A stretch of DNA of 60,556 nucleotides from Haloimpatiens lingqiaonensis (GTDB taxonomy: Bacteria; Bacillota; Clostridia; Clostridiales; Clostridiaceae), in contig NZ_CABDWS010000009.1 in the NCBI RefSeq assembly GCF_901447495.1, positions 1 to 60,556 of the forward strand. Reading direction: 5' to 3'. The notes beneath the pieces were generated by a model that was not told the DNA's origin, searched no databases, and saw nothing but the letters and a program-made list of their open reading frames with translations. Positions within the stretch are counted from its first letter, which is position 1. Every line of letters starts with the position of its first letter. Shown here in pieces: positions 36,349-44,793 of the stretch. The translations under genes were made by a program, and so were the position numbers.

Positions 36349-38001
36349 ATGTTAAAAATTAATATGAAAAAAATAAAAAAATATTATGGGACTAGATTAC
36401 TTTTAGACATTGAAGATTTAAAGATATATGAAAATGATAGGATTGGAATAATAGGTGTAAATGGAGCAGGAAAAACTACATTATTAGAGATTATTAATAA
36501 AAACATTGATTACGAGAGTGGTGAATTGTTTTTAAATAAGAATGTGGATATCAAATATATTCCACAATTAGGGGAACCAAACAGAAAAATAATAAGCGGG
36601 AAATACGCCTCTATATTTCAAGTTGAAAACAAGTGGGACAGCAATATGAGTGGAGGAGAAAAAACTAGATTCAAATTAGCAGAGGGATTTGAAAGTACTT
36701 GCAATTTGCTGTTGGTAGATGAACCAACAAATAATTTGGATATTGACGGAATCAATTTAGTTGTAAATAACTTCAAAGCATATAAAGGGACCCTTTTAGT
36801 AGTATCACATGATAGAAATTTTTTAGATACAGTATGTAACAAAATATTAGAAATAGAAAATGGTAAATGTAAAATTTATAATGGGAATTATAGTAAGTAT
36901 CTTGAGTTAAAAGAAATGGAAGATACGAGAAAGGAATTTGAATACAAGGAATTTATTAAGGAGAAAAGTAGACTTACTAATCTTAAAAGGGATGTAGAGA
37001 ATAAATCTGCTAAAGTAAAAACCACGCCAAGTAGAATGGGCAATTCCGAGGCACGACTCCATAAGATGGGCGGGCAGACTAATAAAGCAAATCTAGATAA
37101 GTTTGCAAAGTCAGTAGCAAAAAGGATAGAGCACTTAGAAAAAAAAGAAAGACCTGTAGAGCAAGAGCTAATTAAAATAAGCATATTAGAATCTACTAAA
37201 CCCCATAGTAAACTATTAATATCAGGAAATAACCTTAATAAATCTTATGGGAAAAAAGTAATATTTGATAACGCAGATTTTAATATTAATAATGGTAAAA
37301 AAGTTGCTCTCCTAGGGCCAAATGGTAGCGGGAAAACTACCTTAATCAATATGATATTAAATGAGGAAGGCATAGACATAAGTAAAAATGTTAGAATAGG
37401 TTACTTCAGTCAATCCATGGATATTTTAGATGAAGAAAAGACCATATTAGAAAACGTAATGGAAAAAAGTATTCATGATGAAAAGTTGGCACGACTAATT
37501 TTAGCTAGATTGCTGATAAAAGGTAATAAGGTTTATGAAAAATTAAAGATTTTAAGTGGAGGGGAAAGAGTAAAAGTTTCATTTGCTAAAATGATTTTGG
37601 AGGATATAAATTTGTTAATACTAGATGAGCCAACAAACTATCTAGATATAAACAGCTTAGAAGTAATAGAAAATTTGCTTAAAGATTATGATGGCACAAT
37701 ACTATTAGTATCTCATGATATAAGATTTATTAAAAACATAGCTGAAGAATTATTAATAATAGAGAATAATAAAATAAAACATTTTATGGGAAATTACGAT
37801 GAATATATAAGAAATAAAAACAAGCAGAAACTAAATATCAGGGAAAAAAATATTAAGGAAAAGATAATGATATTAGAAAATCAAATTTCTTCTTTGATTG
37901 GCGAGATTTCAACTGAAGAAAATGAAGAGAGAAAAACTGAATTAGATGAGCAGTATAATTTAAAATTAAAAGAATTAGTAAATTTAAAACGTGAAATCTA
38001 A
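36349..38001 (+). CDS. ABC-F ribosomal protection protein (Vga/CplR-like)
   Basis: The 550-residue cytosolic protein has two ABC ATPase domains and no transmembrane helices, as in ABC-F proteins that bind the ribosome and displace antibiotics. Domain 1 has GVNGAGKTT near residue 36 and MSGGEKTR near 100; domain 2 has GPNGSGKTT near 322 and LSGGERVKV near 401. The linker between (about 185-285) is basic and helical and would reach the peptidyl transferase centre. By overall sequence it is closest, as I recall, to the Vga/CplR group, which gives resistance to lincosamides, pleuromutilins and streptogramin A. It lies between terL and portal with its own leader, so it is cargo and not a phage gene. 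Confidence 0.85.
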   Translation: MLKINMKKIKKYYGTRLLLDIEDLKIYENDRIGIIGVNGAGKTTLLEIINKNIDYESGELFLNKNVDIKYIPQLGEPNRKIISGKYASIFQVENKWDSNMSGGEKTRFKLAEGFESTCNLLLVDEPTNNLDIDGINLVVNNFKAYKGTLLVVSHDRNFLDTVCNKILEIENGKCKIYNGNYSKYLELKEMEDTRKEFEYKEFIKEKSRLTNLKRDVENKSAKVKTTPSRMGNSEARLHKMGGQTNKANLDKFAKSVAKRIEHLEKKERPVEQELIKISILESTKPHSKLLISGNNLNKSYGKKVIFDNADFNINNGKKVALLGPNGSGKTTLINMILNEEGIDISKNVRIGYFSQSMDILDEEKTILENVMEKSIHDEKLARLILARLLIKGNKVYEKLKILSGGERVKVSFAKMILEDINLLILDEPTNYLDINSLEVIENLLKDYDGTILLVSHDIRFIKNIAEELLIIENNKIKHFMGNYDEYIRNKNKQKLNIREKNIKEKIMILENQISSLIGEISTEENEERKTELDEQYNLKLKELVNLKREI

Positions 38002-38126
38002 GTAAAGTTATAGTTAGGTTGAATTTTTAAACTTGGTATACTTATCTTAGCAATATTAGTAGTTACACATAAGTGATAATATGCGTAACAATTTTTAATA
38101 AATTGTAATTTGAACGGAGTGATTAT

Positions 38127-38621
38127 ATGGTGAATAAAACTGACGCTATTGAAATAATAACATGGGCCGAAGAAAATGAAATTAGTATTTGGATAGATGG
38201 TGGTTGGGGTGTAGATGCCCTATTGAAAGAAGAAACTAGAGCACACAATGATATTGATTTATTTGTGGAGGAAAGCGACGGCAAAAAGTTTATTAGTATA
38301 TTAAAGAAAAAAGGCTTTGTTAAAATTGTTGAATCATATACAACAGAATCACACACGGTTTGGAAGGATACTAAAGGTAGGATAATTGATCTTCATATAT
38401 TCAAATTTAATGAACAGGGATACATTGTTTTTGAAGGAGAAGAATATCCACCAAATGTGTTTAGTGGTATTGGGGAAATAGGTAATAAAGAGGTAAAGTG
38501 CATTGACGCTGAAAATCAAGTGCTATTTCACTTGGGCTATGAGCATGATGAAAATGATATACATGATGTGAAACTTTTATGTGAAAGATTTGGTATTCCT
38601 ATTCCGAGAGAGTACAATTAA
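38127..38621 (+). CDS. lnu: Lincosamide nucleotidyltransferase, Lnu(C)/(D)-like
   Basis: The 164-residue enzyme adenylylates lincomycin and clindamycin. The nucleotidyltransferase core is WIDGGWGVDALLKEETRAHN followed by DIDLFVEE, giving the D-x-D metal-binding pair, and IIDLHIFKFNEQGYIVFEGE supplies the third acidic residue. Length and sequence fit the short Lnu(C)/Lnu(D)/Lnu(P) group. The ATG follows a CGGAGTG site. A hairpin GTTACACATA/TATGCGTAAC (about 38062-38089) stands in its 125-base leader, so it may have its own promoter and control. With the ABC-F gene it forms a two-gene lincosamide resistance cargo. Confidence 0.87.
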   Translation: MVNKTDAIEIITWAEENEISIWIDGGWGVDALLKEETRAHNDIDLFVEESDGKKFISILKKKGFVKIVESYTTESHTVWKDTKGRIIDLHIFKFNEQGYIVFEGEEYPPNVFSGIGEIGNKEVKCIDAENQVLFHLGYEHDENDIHDVKLLCERFGIPIPREYN

Positions 38622-38715
38622 TTAACAACCACTAAATTATATAAGCAGAAATTTTATTATAGTTATGTTATACATTTATATTATGCGACATAACTTAAGA
38701 AAATAAAACACTATA

Positions 38716-38744
38716 AAGCATCTCAAAAGCCGAGGTGCTTTTTT
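38716..38744 (+). terminator. Intrinsic terminator ahead of portal
   Basis: AAGCATCTC and GAGGTGCTT pair around AAAAGCC, followed by TTTTC. It separates the resistance genes from the portal gene. Upstream, 38661-38695 holds another stem (AGTTATGT/ACATAACT) without a T run. Confidence 0.8.
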
Positions 38745-38770
38745 CATGCCCAATTTTAGGAGGTGATCAT

Positions 38771-40018
38771 ATAAATATATTTTCAAGATTATTTAAATCA
38801 AGGGCTGAACCAAAGAATAGCTTATTCGGTTCTACTTACAGTTTCTTCTTTGGCTCTACTAGTAGTGGGAAAACAGTAAACGAAAGAACAGCTATGCAAA
38901 CCACAGCTGTATATGCCTGTGTTAGGATACTGGCTGAAACCATAGCCTCCCTCCCACTCCACACTTATATTAATACTGAAAATGGAAAGGAAAAAGCAAT
39001 GGATCATCCACTCTATCCCCTACTATCTTCTTCCCCCAATCCTGAGATGACTTCATTTGTGTTTAGAGAAACACTCATGGGTCATCTTTTATTATGGGGA
39101 AATTCCTATTCACAAATAATTAGAGATGGTAGAGGAAAAATCATAGCTATCTATCCCCTGCTTCCAGATAAAATGACTGTAAGTAGAAGTGAAAAAGGGG
39201 AAATCTACTATGTATATAACAAAGAAGGTCATGACTATATTTTGAGAAAAGAAGAAGTCCTTCACATACCAGGCCTTGGCTTTGATGGCCTTATTGGCTA
39301 CTCCCCTATCGCCATGGCAAAGAATGCAATAGGAATGGCAATAGCTACTGAAGAATATGGTGCTAAGTTCTTTGCTAACGGTGCAAATCCAGGCGGAGTG
39401 CTAGAGCATCCTGGAATTGTAAAAGACCCACAGAGGATTAGGGATAGTTGGAACTCTGTATATCAAGGAACATCCAATGCCCATAGAGTCGCAGTTTTAG
39501 AGGAAGGTATGAAATTTTCCCCTATTGGTATTCCTCCAGAACAGGCACAGTTTTTAGAAACAAGAAAATACCAAACAGAAGAAATATGTAGGATATTTAG
39601 AGTCCCTCCTCACTTGGTTGGTGATTTAGAGAGGGCTACATTTTCAAATATTGAACATCAATCTATAAGCTTTGTAGTTCATACAATTCGACCTTGGCTA
39701 GTTAGAATTGAGCAATCTATTAATAAGTCTTTATTTACTGATGAGGAAAAAAAGAAATACTTTGTAAGCTTTGTAGTTGAGGGTCTTCTTCGTGGAGATT
39801 ATGAATCAAGAATGAGGGGTTATTCTATAGGAATACAGAATGGTTTCATGTCTCCAAATGATATTAGAAGATTAGAAAACTTGAATCCTATCCCTTCTGA
39901 AGAAGGCGGAAACACATATATGGTTAATGGTAATATGCTTAAACTTAAAGATGTCGGTGCATTTGTAAAAGAATATACTGGAGGTGATGAAAATAAAGAA
40001 ATTTTGGAACTGGATTAA
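38771..40018 (+). CDS. Phage portal protein, HK97 family
   Basis: The protein forms the dodecameric DNA channel at one capsid vertex. HK97-type portal features are TAVYACVRILAETIASLPLH near the N-terminus, HLLLWGNSYSQIIRDGRGKI, and FRVPPHLVGDLERATFSNIE. An ATG at 38735 lies upstream of a perfect AGGAGGTGAT, so it would place the ribosome binding site inside the gene. The codon 7 bases after it is ATA (38771), giving IleMet-like N-terminus NIFSRLFKSR typical of portals. I therefore use ATA as start (415 residues). It overlaps the protease gene. Confidence 0.9.
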   Translation: MNIFSRLFKSRAEPKNSLFGSTYSFFFGSTSSGKTVNERTAMQTTAVYACVRILAETIASLPLHTYINTENGKEKAMDHPLYPLLSSSPNPEMTSFVFRETLMGHLLLWGNSYSQIIRDGRGKIIAIYPLLPDKMTVSRSEKGEIYYVYNKEGHDYILRKEEVLHIPGLGFDGLIGYSPIAMAKNAIGMAIATEEYGAKFFANGANPGGVLEHPGIVKDPQRIRDSWNSVYQGTSNAHRVAVLEEGMKFSPIGIPPEQAQFLETRKYQTEEICRIFRVPPHLVGDLERATFSNIEHQSISFVVHTIRPWLVRIEQSINKSLFTDEEKKKYFVSFVVEGLLRGDYESRMRGYSIGIQNGFMSPNDIRRLENLNPIPSEEGGNTYMVNGNMLKLKDVGAFVKEYTGGDENKEILELD

Positions 40019-40688
40019 AAATGAAGAAGGAGAAAGAACCTTATATTTCGATGGATATATTGTACAGGATAGTTGGTTTGATGATGATATAACTCCTAAA
40101 AAATTTAAAGCTGAATTAATGGAATCTGATGGTGATATTTCTGTATGGATCAACTCTCCAGGAGGCGATGTTTTTGCTGCCAGCCAAATCTACAATATGC
40201 TAAAAGAATATAAAGGAAAAGTTACTGTAAAAATTGATGGTTTAGCTGCCTCTGCTGCTTCAGTTATTGCCATGGCGGGAGATGAAATTTTAATGTCCCC
40301 TGTTGCCATGCTTATGATTCATAACCCCTCCACTCTTATTTGGGGCGAAGAAGCAGATATGATAAAGGCAAAAGAAATGCTATCTGAAGTTAAGGAAAGT
40401 ATTATAAATGCCTATGAAGTAAAGACAAATCTACCAAGAAATAAGATATCTAAAATGATGGATAATGAAACCTGGATGAGTTCAAATAAAGCTGTTGAAC
40501 TTGGCTTTGCAGATAAGGTTTTATATGAAGAACAAATAGAAAATACATTAATAAATAATAACTTTATATTCGACAGGGTAACGGTAATAAACACACTAAT
40601 TAATAAGTTTCCTAAAAAGGAAGATCCACCACTTAGTAATGGTACTCCCTATGAAGAATTAAGTAAAAGATTAAATCTAATAAAATAA
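39987..40688 (+). CDS. ClpP-like head maturation protease
   Basis: The 233-residue protein is the prohead protease that processes the capsid. The ClpP fold is shown by GDISVWINSPGGDVFAASQI, DGLAASAASVIAMAGDEI (catalytic serine in AAS) and MLMIHNPSTL (catalytic histidine). The last acid is likely in MMDNETWMSSNKAVELG. The ATG at 39987 is only 2 bases from GGAGG; the third codon, ATA at 39993, is at ideal distance and gives KKFWNWIKNEEG, so the exact start is unclear. The gene overlaps the portal end by 32 bases. Confidence 0.9.
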   Translation: MKIKKFWNWIKNEEGERTLYFDGYIVQDSWFDDDITPKKFKAELMESDGDISVWINSPGGDVFAASQIYNMLKEYKGKVTVKIDGLAASAASVIAMAGDEILMSPVAMLMIHNPSTLIWGEEADMIKAKEMLSEVKESIINAYEVKTNLPRNKISKMMDNETWMSSNKAVELGFADKVLYEEQIENTLINNNFIFDRVTVINTLINKFPKKEDPPLSNGTPYEELSKRLNLIK

Positions 40689-40702
40689 ATGGAGGGATTA
40701 AT

Positions 40703-41899
40703 TTGAATAAAATAATAGAACTAAGAGAAAAAAGAGCGAAGCTTTGGGAATCTACCAAGGCTTTTTTAGATTCAAGAAGAAATGAAAATGGCCTTCTTTC
40801 AGCTGAAGATACAGCTACCTATGAAAGAATGGAACAAGATGTGGTAGATTTAGGTAAGGAAATAGAAAGACTTGAAAGACAAGCGGTACTTGATTTAGAA
40901 CTTTCTAAACCTACCTCTTCCCCACTCTTCAACACTCCAAATAACACTATTGGAGAAGAAAAGAAAGGCCGAGCTTCTGATGAGTATAAAAAAGCTTTCT
41001 GGAACACCATGAGAAATAACTCTACACCTGAGATAAGAAATTCTCTTAAAATTGGAACAGATAGCGAAGGTGGATATTTAGTACCAGATGAATTTGAAAA
41101 AACTTTAGTTGAAGGCTTATTAGAAGAAAATATATTTAGGACACTAGCTACAATAATTAACACATCCTCAGGAGATAGGAAAATTCCAGTAGTAGCTTCA
41201 AAAGGTAATGCATCGTGGGTAGATGAAGAAGCACCAATTCCAGAGTCTGACGATAGTTTTGGACAAATTTCAATAGGTGCTTTTAAATTAGCAACAATAA
41301 TTAAAATATCAGAAGAACTTCTAAATGACAGTGTATTTAATTTAGAATCATACATTGCTAAAGAGTTCGCTAGAAGGATTGGTTCAGCTGAAGAAGAAGC
41401 ATTTTTAATTGGAAATGGAACAGGTAGACCTACTGGAATATTCAATGATACAGGTGGTGCAGGTGTAGGAACAACAGCATCCACTCAATCAACCATTAAA
41501 ATTGATGAGGTAATAGATTTATTCTATTCCTTAAAATCTCCATATAGGAAAAAAGCCACTTTCATAATGAATGATTCTACTGTGAAGGAAATTAGAAAAC
41601 TTAAAGATGGAAATGGTCAATATATCTGGCAACCTTCTATCACTGCAGGCGAACCAGATACAATTCTTAATAGACCAGTTAAAACATCCTCTTATGTTCC
41701 TGGTTTAGCAGCAGGTGCAAAACCTATAGCTTTTGGAGACTTTTCATATTACTGGATAGCAGATAGACAAGGTAGATCCTTCCAAAGACTTAATGAGCTT
41801 TATGCTGTAACAGGACAAATTGGATTTAAAGCAAGCCAGAGAGTTGATGGAAAATTGATTCTTCCTGAAGCTATAAAAGTATTACAAATGAAAGCTTAG
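40703..41899 (+). CDS. Phage major capsid protein, HK97 family
   Basis: The 398-residue protein starts at TTG after GGAGGG. Its first 110 residues are a coiled-coil delta (scaffold) domain, expected to be removed by the ClpP-like protease. The HK97 capsid fold follows: TDSEGGYLVPDEFEKTLVEG, ASWVDEEAPIPESDDSFGQI, and the A-domain with NRPVKTSSYVPGLAAGAKPI near the C-terminus. It makes the icosahedral head. Confidence 0.93.
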   Translation: MNKIIELREKRAKLWESTKAFLDSRRNENGLLSAEDTATYERMEQDVVDLGKEIERLERQAVLDLELSKPTSSPLFNTPNNTIGEEKKGRASDEYKKAFWNTMRNNSTPEIRNSLKIGTDSEGGYLVPDEFEKTLVEGLLEENIFRTLATIINTSSGDRKIPVVASKGNASWVDEEAPIPESDDSFGQISIGAFKLATIIKISEELLNDSVFNLESYIAKEFARRIGSAEEEAFLIGNGTGRPTGIFNDTGGAGVGTTASTQSTIKIDEVIDLFYSLKSPYRKKATFIMNDSTVKEIRKLKDGNGQYIWQPSITAGEPDTILNRPVKTSSYVPGLAAGAKPIAFGDFSYYWIADRQGRSFQRLNELYAVTGQIGFKASQRVDGKLILPEAIKVLQMKA

Positions 41900-41908
41900 G
41901 TGATAAAT

Positions 41909-42130
41909 ATGGGTAACGTAAAGAACTACAAAGAACAAGGCAGTGAAAAATGGGTTGTTAATGGAATACTTGAAATAACTGAAGAAGGAGTATTTCTTTT
42001 AAATGGCAAACCCTTAATTAGGGCCGAATTTCAAGAGGAAAGTACAGCTACTACCATTGCCGATTTAAAGGCTGACTTTAATTCTTTACTTCAAAAACTA
42101 AAGTACGCAGGACTAATGGAAATGAAATAA
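41909..42130 (+). CDS. Small head-associated protein (head fiber-like)
   Basis: The 73-residue protein (GNVKNYKEQGSEKWVVNGIL onward) is of the size and position of head fiber or capsid decoration proteins, with a helical C-terminus (TTIADLKADFNSLLQKLKYA). The ATG at 41909 has TAGGTGAT upstream. The function is inferred from position between capsid and connector genes. Confidence 0.6.
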   Translation: MGNVKNYKEQGSEKWVVNGILEITEEGVFLLNGKPLIRAEFQEESTATTIADLKADFNSLLQKLKYAGLMEMK

Positions 42131-42148
42131 TGACGAGGTGATGGGTGT

Positions 42149-42451
42149 ATGGTAATAACTTTAGATGAAGCAAAACTATATTTAAAAATAGATAGTGATG
42201 AGGAAGATACACTCATCACTTCTTTTATTCTTACAGCAGAGGAAATCTGTGAGGAAATACTAAGGTTTCCCCTATCTGAATTTGAAGAATTTCCAAAGTT
42301 GGTAAAACAAGCTATTCTCTACTGCATTGCTAATATGTATGAAAAAAGAGAAGGCTCCTACTACTATATGAAAAATGAAAGTGGTAATATTTCTGAAACC
42401 ATTGAGATTATGAAACTAATTCTTGGTAATCTTCGTAAGGAAAGCTGGTGA
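42149..42451 (+). CDS. Head-tail connector protein, gp6-like
   Basis: The 100-residue protein (VITLDEAKLYLKIDSDEEDT, then LLRFP-like EILRFPLSEFEEFPKLVKQA) has the conserved LDEAKxYLxID start of the HK97 gp6/phage connector family. It forms the adaptor ring between portal and tail. It is followed closely by the head closure gene. Confidence 0.85.
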   Translation: MVITLDEAKLYLKIDSDEEDTLITSFILTAEEICEEILRFPLSEFEEFPKLVKQAILYCIANMYEKREGSYYYMKNESGNISETIEIMKLILGNLRKESW

Positions 42452-42455
42452 TTCT

Positions 42456-42782
42456 ATGGAAATAGGTTCTTTAAACAAAAGAATAACCCTTCAAGAATTA
42501 AAGTTAACTGTTAATGAAAATGGCTTTGAAGTTGAAGAATGGATCCCTTTTAAAACAGTATGGGCAGGAGTTTCTAATCTTCATGGAAGAGAATATTTTG
42601 ATGCTGCAGCTATTCAAATGGAAAATACAGTTAAATTCACTATTAGGTATCTTCCTGGAATTGACACAGCTATGAGAATATCATTTAAAGATAAATATTA
42701 CAATATTACATCCATAGACAATATTAAATACAGAAATAAATTTATTGAAATAAAAGCCATGGAGGTTGATTTAAGTGGCTAA
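42456..42782 (+). CDS. Phage head closure protein
   Basis: The 108-residue protein (IGSLNKRITLQELKLTVNEN, then FKTVWAGVSNLHGREYFDAA) matches SPP1 gp16-like head closure proteins: the GxLxxRIxxQ start and VWAxVxxLxGREYF motif. It seals the connector after packaging. The ATG at 42456 is preceded by GGTGATT and lies 5 bases after the previous stop. It overlaps the next gene by 8 bases. Confidence 0.87.
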   Translation: MEIGSLNKRITLQELKLTVNENGFEVEEWIPFKTVWAGVSNLHGREYFDAAAIQMENTVKFTIRYLPGIDTAMRISFKDKYYNITSIDNIKYRNKFIEIKAMEVDLSG

Positions 42783-43146
42783 TATGAAATTAGAGGGAAT
42801 GGAAAATCTATTAAATGAAATAGATAAACTAGGTCAAAAAGGATCTAGAATTGAAAACACTGCTTTAAAGGAAGCTGGAAATATAGTTAAAGAATCCATA
42901 ATAAAAGAAGTACCCGTGAAAACAGGAAAGTTAAAAGAAAATATTACTGTATCTAATGTGAAATCCAAGGATGGTGTAAAAAAAGTAGAAGTTGGACCAG
43001 GTAAAGATGAGTATTATGCTGCTTTCTTAGAATTTGGAACTACTAATATGAATGCAAATCCATTTATAAGTAGAGGTTATGAAAATTCAAAAGAAGAAGC
43101 TGAAAAAGTAATTGTAGAAGAAATCAAGAAAGGATTAGGACTATGA
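42775..43146 (+). CDS. HK97 gp10-like tail completion protein
   Basis: The 123-residue protein starts at GTG (MANMKLEGMENLLNEIDKLG). The conserved block VPVKTGKLKENITVSNVKSK and YYAAFLEFGTTNMNANPFIS identify the HK97 gp10 family, which joins head and tail. It overlaps both neighbours. Confidence 0.9.
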   Translation: MANMKLEGMENLLNEIDKLGQKGSRIENTALKEAGNIVKESIIKEVPVKTGKLKENITVSNVKSKDGVKKVEVGPGKDEYYAAFLEFGTTNMNANPFISRGYENSKEEAEKVIVEEIKKGLGL

Positions 43147-43472
43147 ACATAAATAATGAAATAATAACTGCACTTAATGGAATTAAAGTACCAGTATCCT
43201 TTCAAACATCAAAGTCTGAAAAATATCCTTATATCACCTTTTTCACATATTTAGATAGGCCTACTCTCCACTCTGATGATAAGGAGATTATCACAGGATA
43301 TTTTATTCAAATAGATATATGGTCTAAAACAGACTATACTAATTTAGCAAAAGAAGTACACCAAAGTATGCTAGCAGCCAATTTTATAAAACAAAGATAC
43401 TTTGATTTATATGAAAAAGATACTAAGGTTTACCATAAAGTAATGAGATTTTTAAAGGAGGTCGAAAAATGA
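43143..43472 (+). CDS. Tail terminator-like protein (DUF3168 type)
   Basis: The 109-residue protein (VPVSFQTSKSEKYPYITFFT, then GYFIQIDIWSKTDYTNLAKE) has the size, position and alpha/beta pattern of tail terminator proteins such as gpU/gp17 and DUF3168. It caps the tail tube. It overlaps both neighbours by 4 bases. Confidence 0.8.
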   Translation: MNINNEIITALNGIKVPVSFQTSKSEKYPYITFFTYLDRPTLHSDDKEIITGYFIQIDIWSKTDYTNLAKEVHQSMLAANFIKQRYFDLYEKDTKVYHKVMRFLKEVEK

Positions 43473-44272
43473 GCCAATATGGATTAAAAGATATACATTT
43501 TGCAATACTTGAAAGAGATACTAAATCTGAAATTAGTTACTATGATGTTGAAGAAATTTTAGGTGCAATTAATGCAAAGATAAACCCAAATGTTAATACA
43601 CAGGAATTATATGCTGATGATCAATTATGGGAGTCAATATCCGCCCTTGGGAAAATAGAAGTTGAAATTGAAACAGCAGATCTTCCACTTAAAACTAGGG
43701 CCAAGGTACTTGGAAATAAATATGAGAATGGAATCTTGATCGAGAATAAAGATGATACTCCTCCCTACCTTGCACTTGGATTTAAATCCCTTAGAAAAGG
43801 TGGAAAATACAGATATGTGTGGCTACTTAAAGGTGTAGCACAACCCATGGGTGAAGATTTTACTACAAAAAAGGATAATGTGGAACATAAAACACCTGTT
43901 ATTAAGTTTACCTTTATGCCTAGAAATTATGATGGGGATTGGAAAAGGACTGCAGATGAAGATAGTTTAGAATTTACAGGAACAAATTCATGGTTTAGTG
44001 AAGTTCCAATTGATAGCCCTCCCCTCTCCCCTGCTGATAAATCCGAACTATTATCAGCAATAGGAGTTGCACAAAATGTATTGGAAACAGCAAATATTGG
44101 AACTGAAATTGGAAAATATCCAGAAGAAGCTTATGAAGTCTTTAGTAATGCAATAGATGATGCACAAATAGTAGCAAATAATAATAATGCTACTCAAAGA
44201 GATGTGGATAAGGCTAAGGTAAATTTATCCCTTGCCCTTCTTACATTTCAAGGTACAAAAATACTAGAATAA
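43469..44272 (+). CDS. Major tail protein with C-terminal FIVAR-like domain
   Basis: The 267-residue protein is the tail tube subunit. Residues 1-185 (YGLKDIHFAILERDTKSEIS, then VNTQELYADDQLWESISALG) match the phi13-type major tail family. After a linker SPPLSPADKS, the last 70 residues form a three-helix bundle like FIVAR domains (LLSAIGVAQNVLETANIGTE, then RDVDKAKVNLSLALLTFQ). Such additions decorate the tail surface and may bind sugars or cell-surface polymers. Confidence 0.88.
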   Translation: MSQYGLKDIHFAILERDTKSEISYYDVEEILGAINAKINPNVNTQELYADDQLWESISALGKIEVEIETADLPLKTRAKVLGNKYENGILIENKDDTPPYLALGFKSLRKGGKYRYVWLLKGVAQPMGEDFTTKKDNVEHKTPVIKFTFMPRNYDGDWKRTADEDSLEFTGTNSWFSEVPIDSPPLSPADKSELLSAIGVAQNVLETANIGTEIGKYPEEAYEVFSNAIDDAQIVANNNNATQRDVDKAKVNLSLALLTFQGTKILE

Positions 44273-44285
44273 AAGGAGAATTTTT

Positions 44286-44600
44286 ATGGAGATTAAACTT
44301 TTAATAAACGATAAAGAAAAAACCTTTGTTTCTAATTTTATCTCAGCTCGAATGCTAAGAAGAACTCTTGAAATATCAAAGAAAGTAAATTTTAATGATA
44401 TGTCCCCTGAAGAATTAGACACTATGGTTGATTTTATTGTAGAAATATTTAAGGGCCAATTTACTCGTGATGATGTATATGATGGCGTAGCCTCTAAAGA
44501 ATTAATACCTACAATAACAAAATGTATAAATGAAATTGTAGGTGAAGTAGCTGTTGCTACTGGGGTAGATGAAAAAAACGAAGTAAGGGAAATTCAGTAG
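44286..44600 (+). CDS. Tail assembly chaperone gpG
   Basis: The 104-residue protein (IKLLINDKEKTFVSNFISAR, then RMLRRTLEISKKVNF) is the short form of the tail chaperone made from the gene just before the tape measure. Its end (GVDEKNEVREIQ) spans a slippery sequence. It coats the tape measure during assembly. Confidence 0.85.
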   Translation: MEIKLLINDKEKTFVSNFISARMLRRTLEISKKVNFNDMSPEELDTMVDFIVEIFKGQFTRDDVYDGVASKELIPTITKCINEIVGEVAVATGVDEKNEVREIQ

Positions 44601-44752
44601 ACCCAGAAGAATTTATCGACAGTATCTACATTTCCCTTCTTGAGAATAATTGGACACTTAATGATATAGATTCCATGGATATAATTTATTATTTAAAGCT
44701 ACTAGATAAGAAAGTTCAAAAAGAAAGAAAATATATAGATGATATTTTATAA
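44286..44752 (+). CDS. Tail chaperone gpGT fusion via -1 ribosomal frameshift
   Basis: The heptamer A AAA AAC at 44573-44579 lies in the correct phase (codons GAA AAA AAC). After a -1 shift the reading continues RSKGNSVDPEEFIDSIYISL and ends at 44752 with KYIDDIL. This gives a longer form of about 155 residues. The arrangement matches lambda gpG/gpGT, where a few percent of ribosomes shift. The T part binds the tail tube subunit. Confidence 0.85.
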
Positions 44753-44775
44753 CACCTATAATAGGTGTATTTTTT
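44752..44775 (+). terminator. Hairpin with T run ahead of the tape measure gene
   Basis: ACACCTA and TAGGTGT enclose TAA, followed by ATTTTTT. It looks like an intrinsic terminator inside the late operon, so it may reduce or delay tape measure expression, or be read through with an antitermination factor. Confidence 0.6.
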
Positions 44776-44793
44776 ATGCCAGGAGGTGAAAAA

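Noticed and set aside
40819-41484. 221-codon frame antisense to the capsid gene
   Set aside because: Same reasons: full overlap with the capsid gene, serine-rich shadow composition, no family resemblance.
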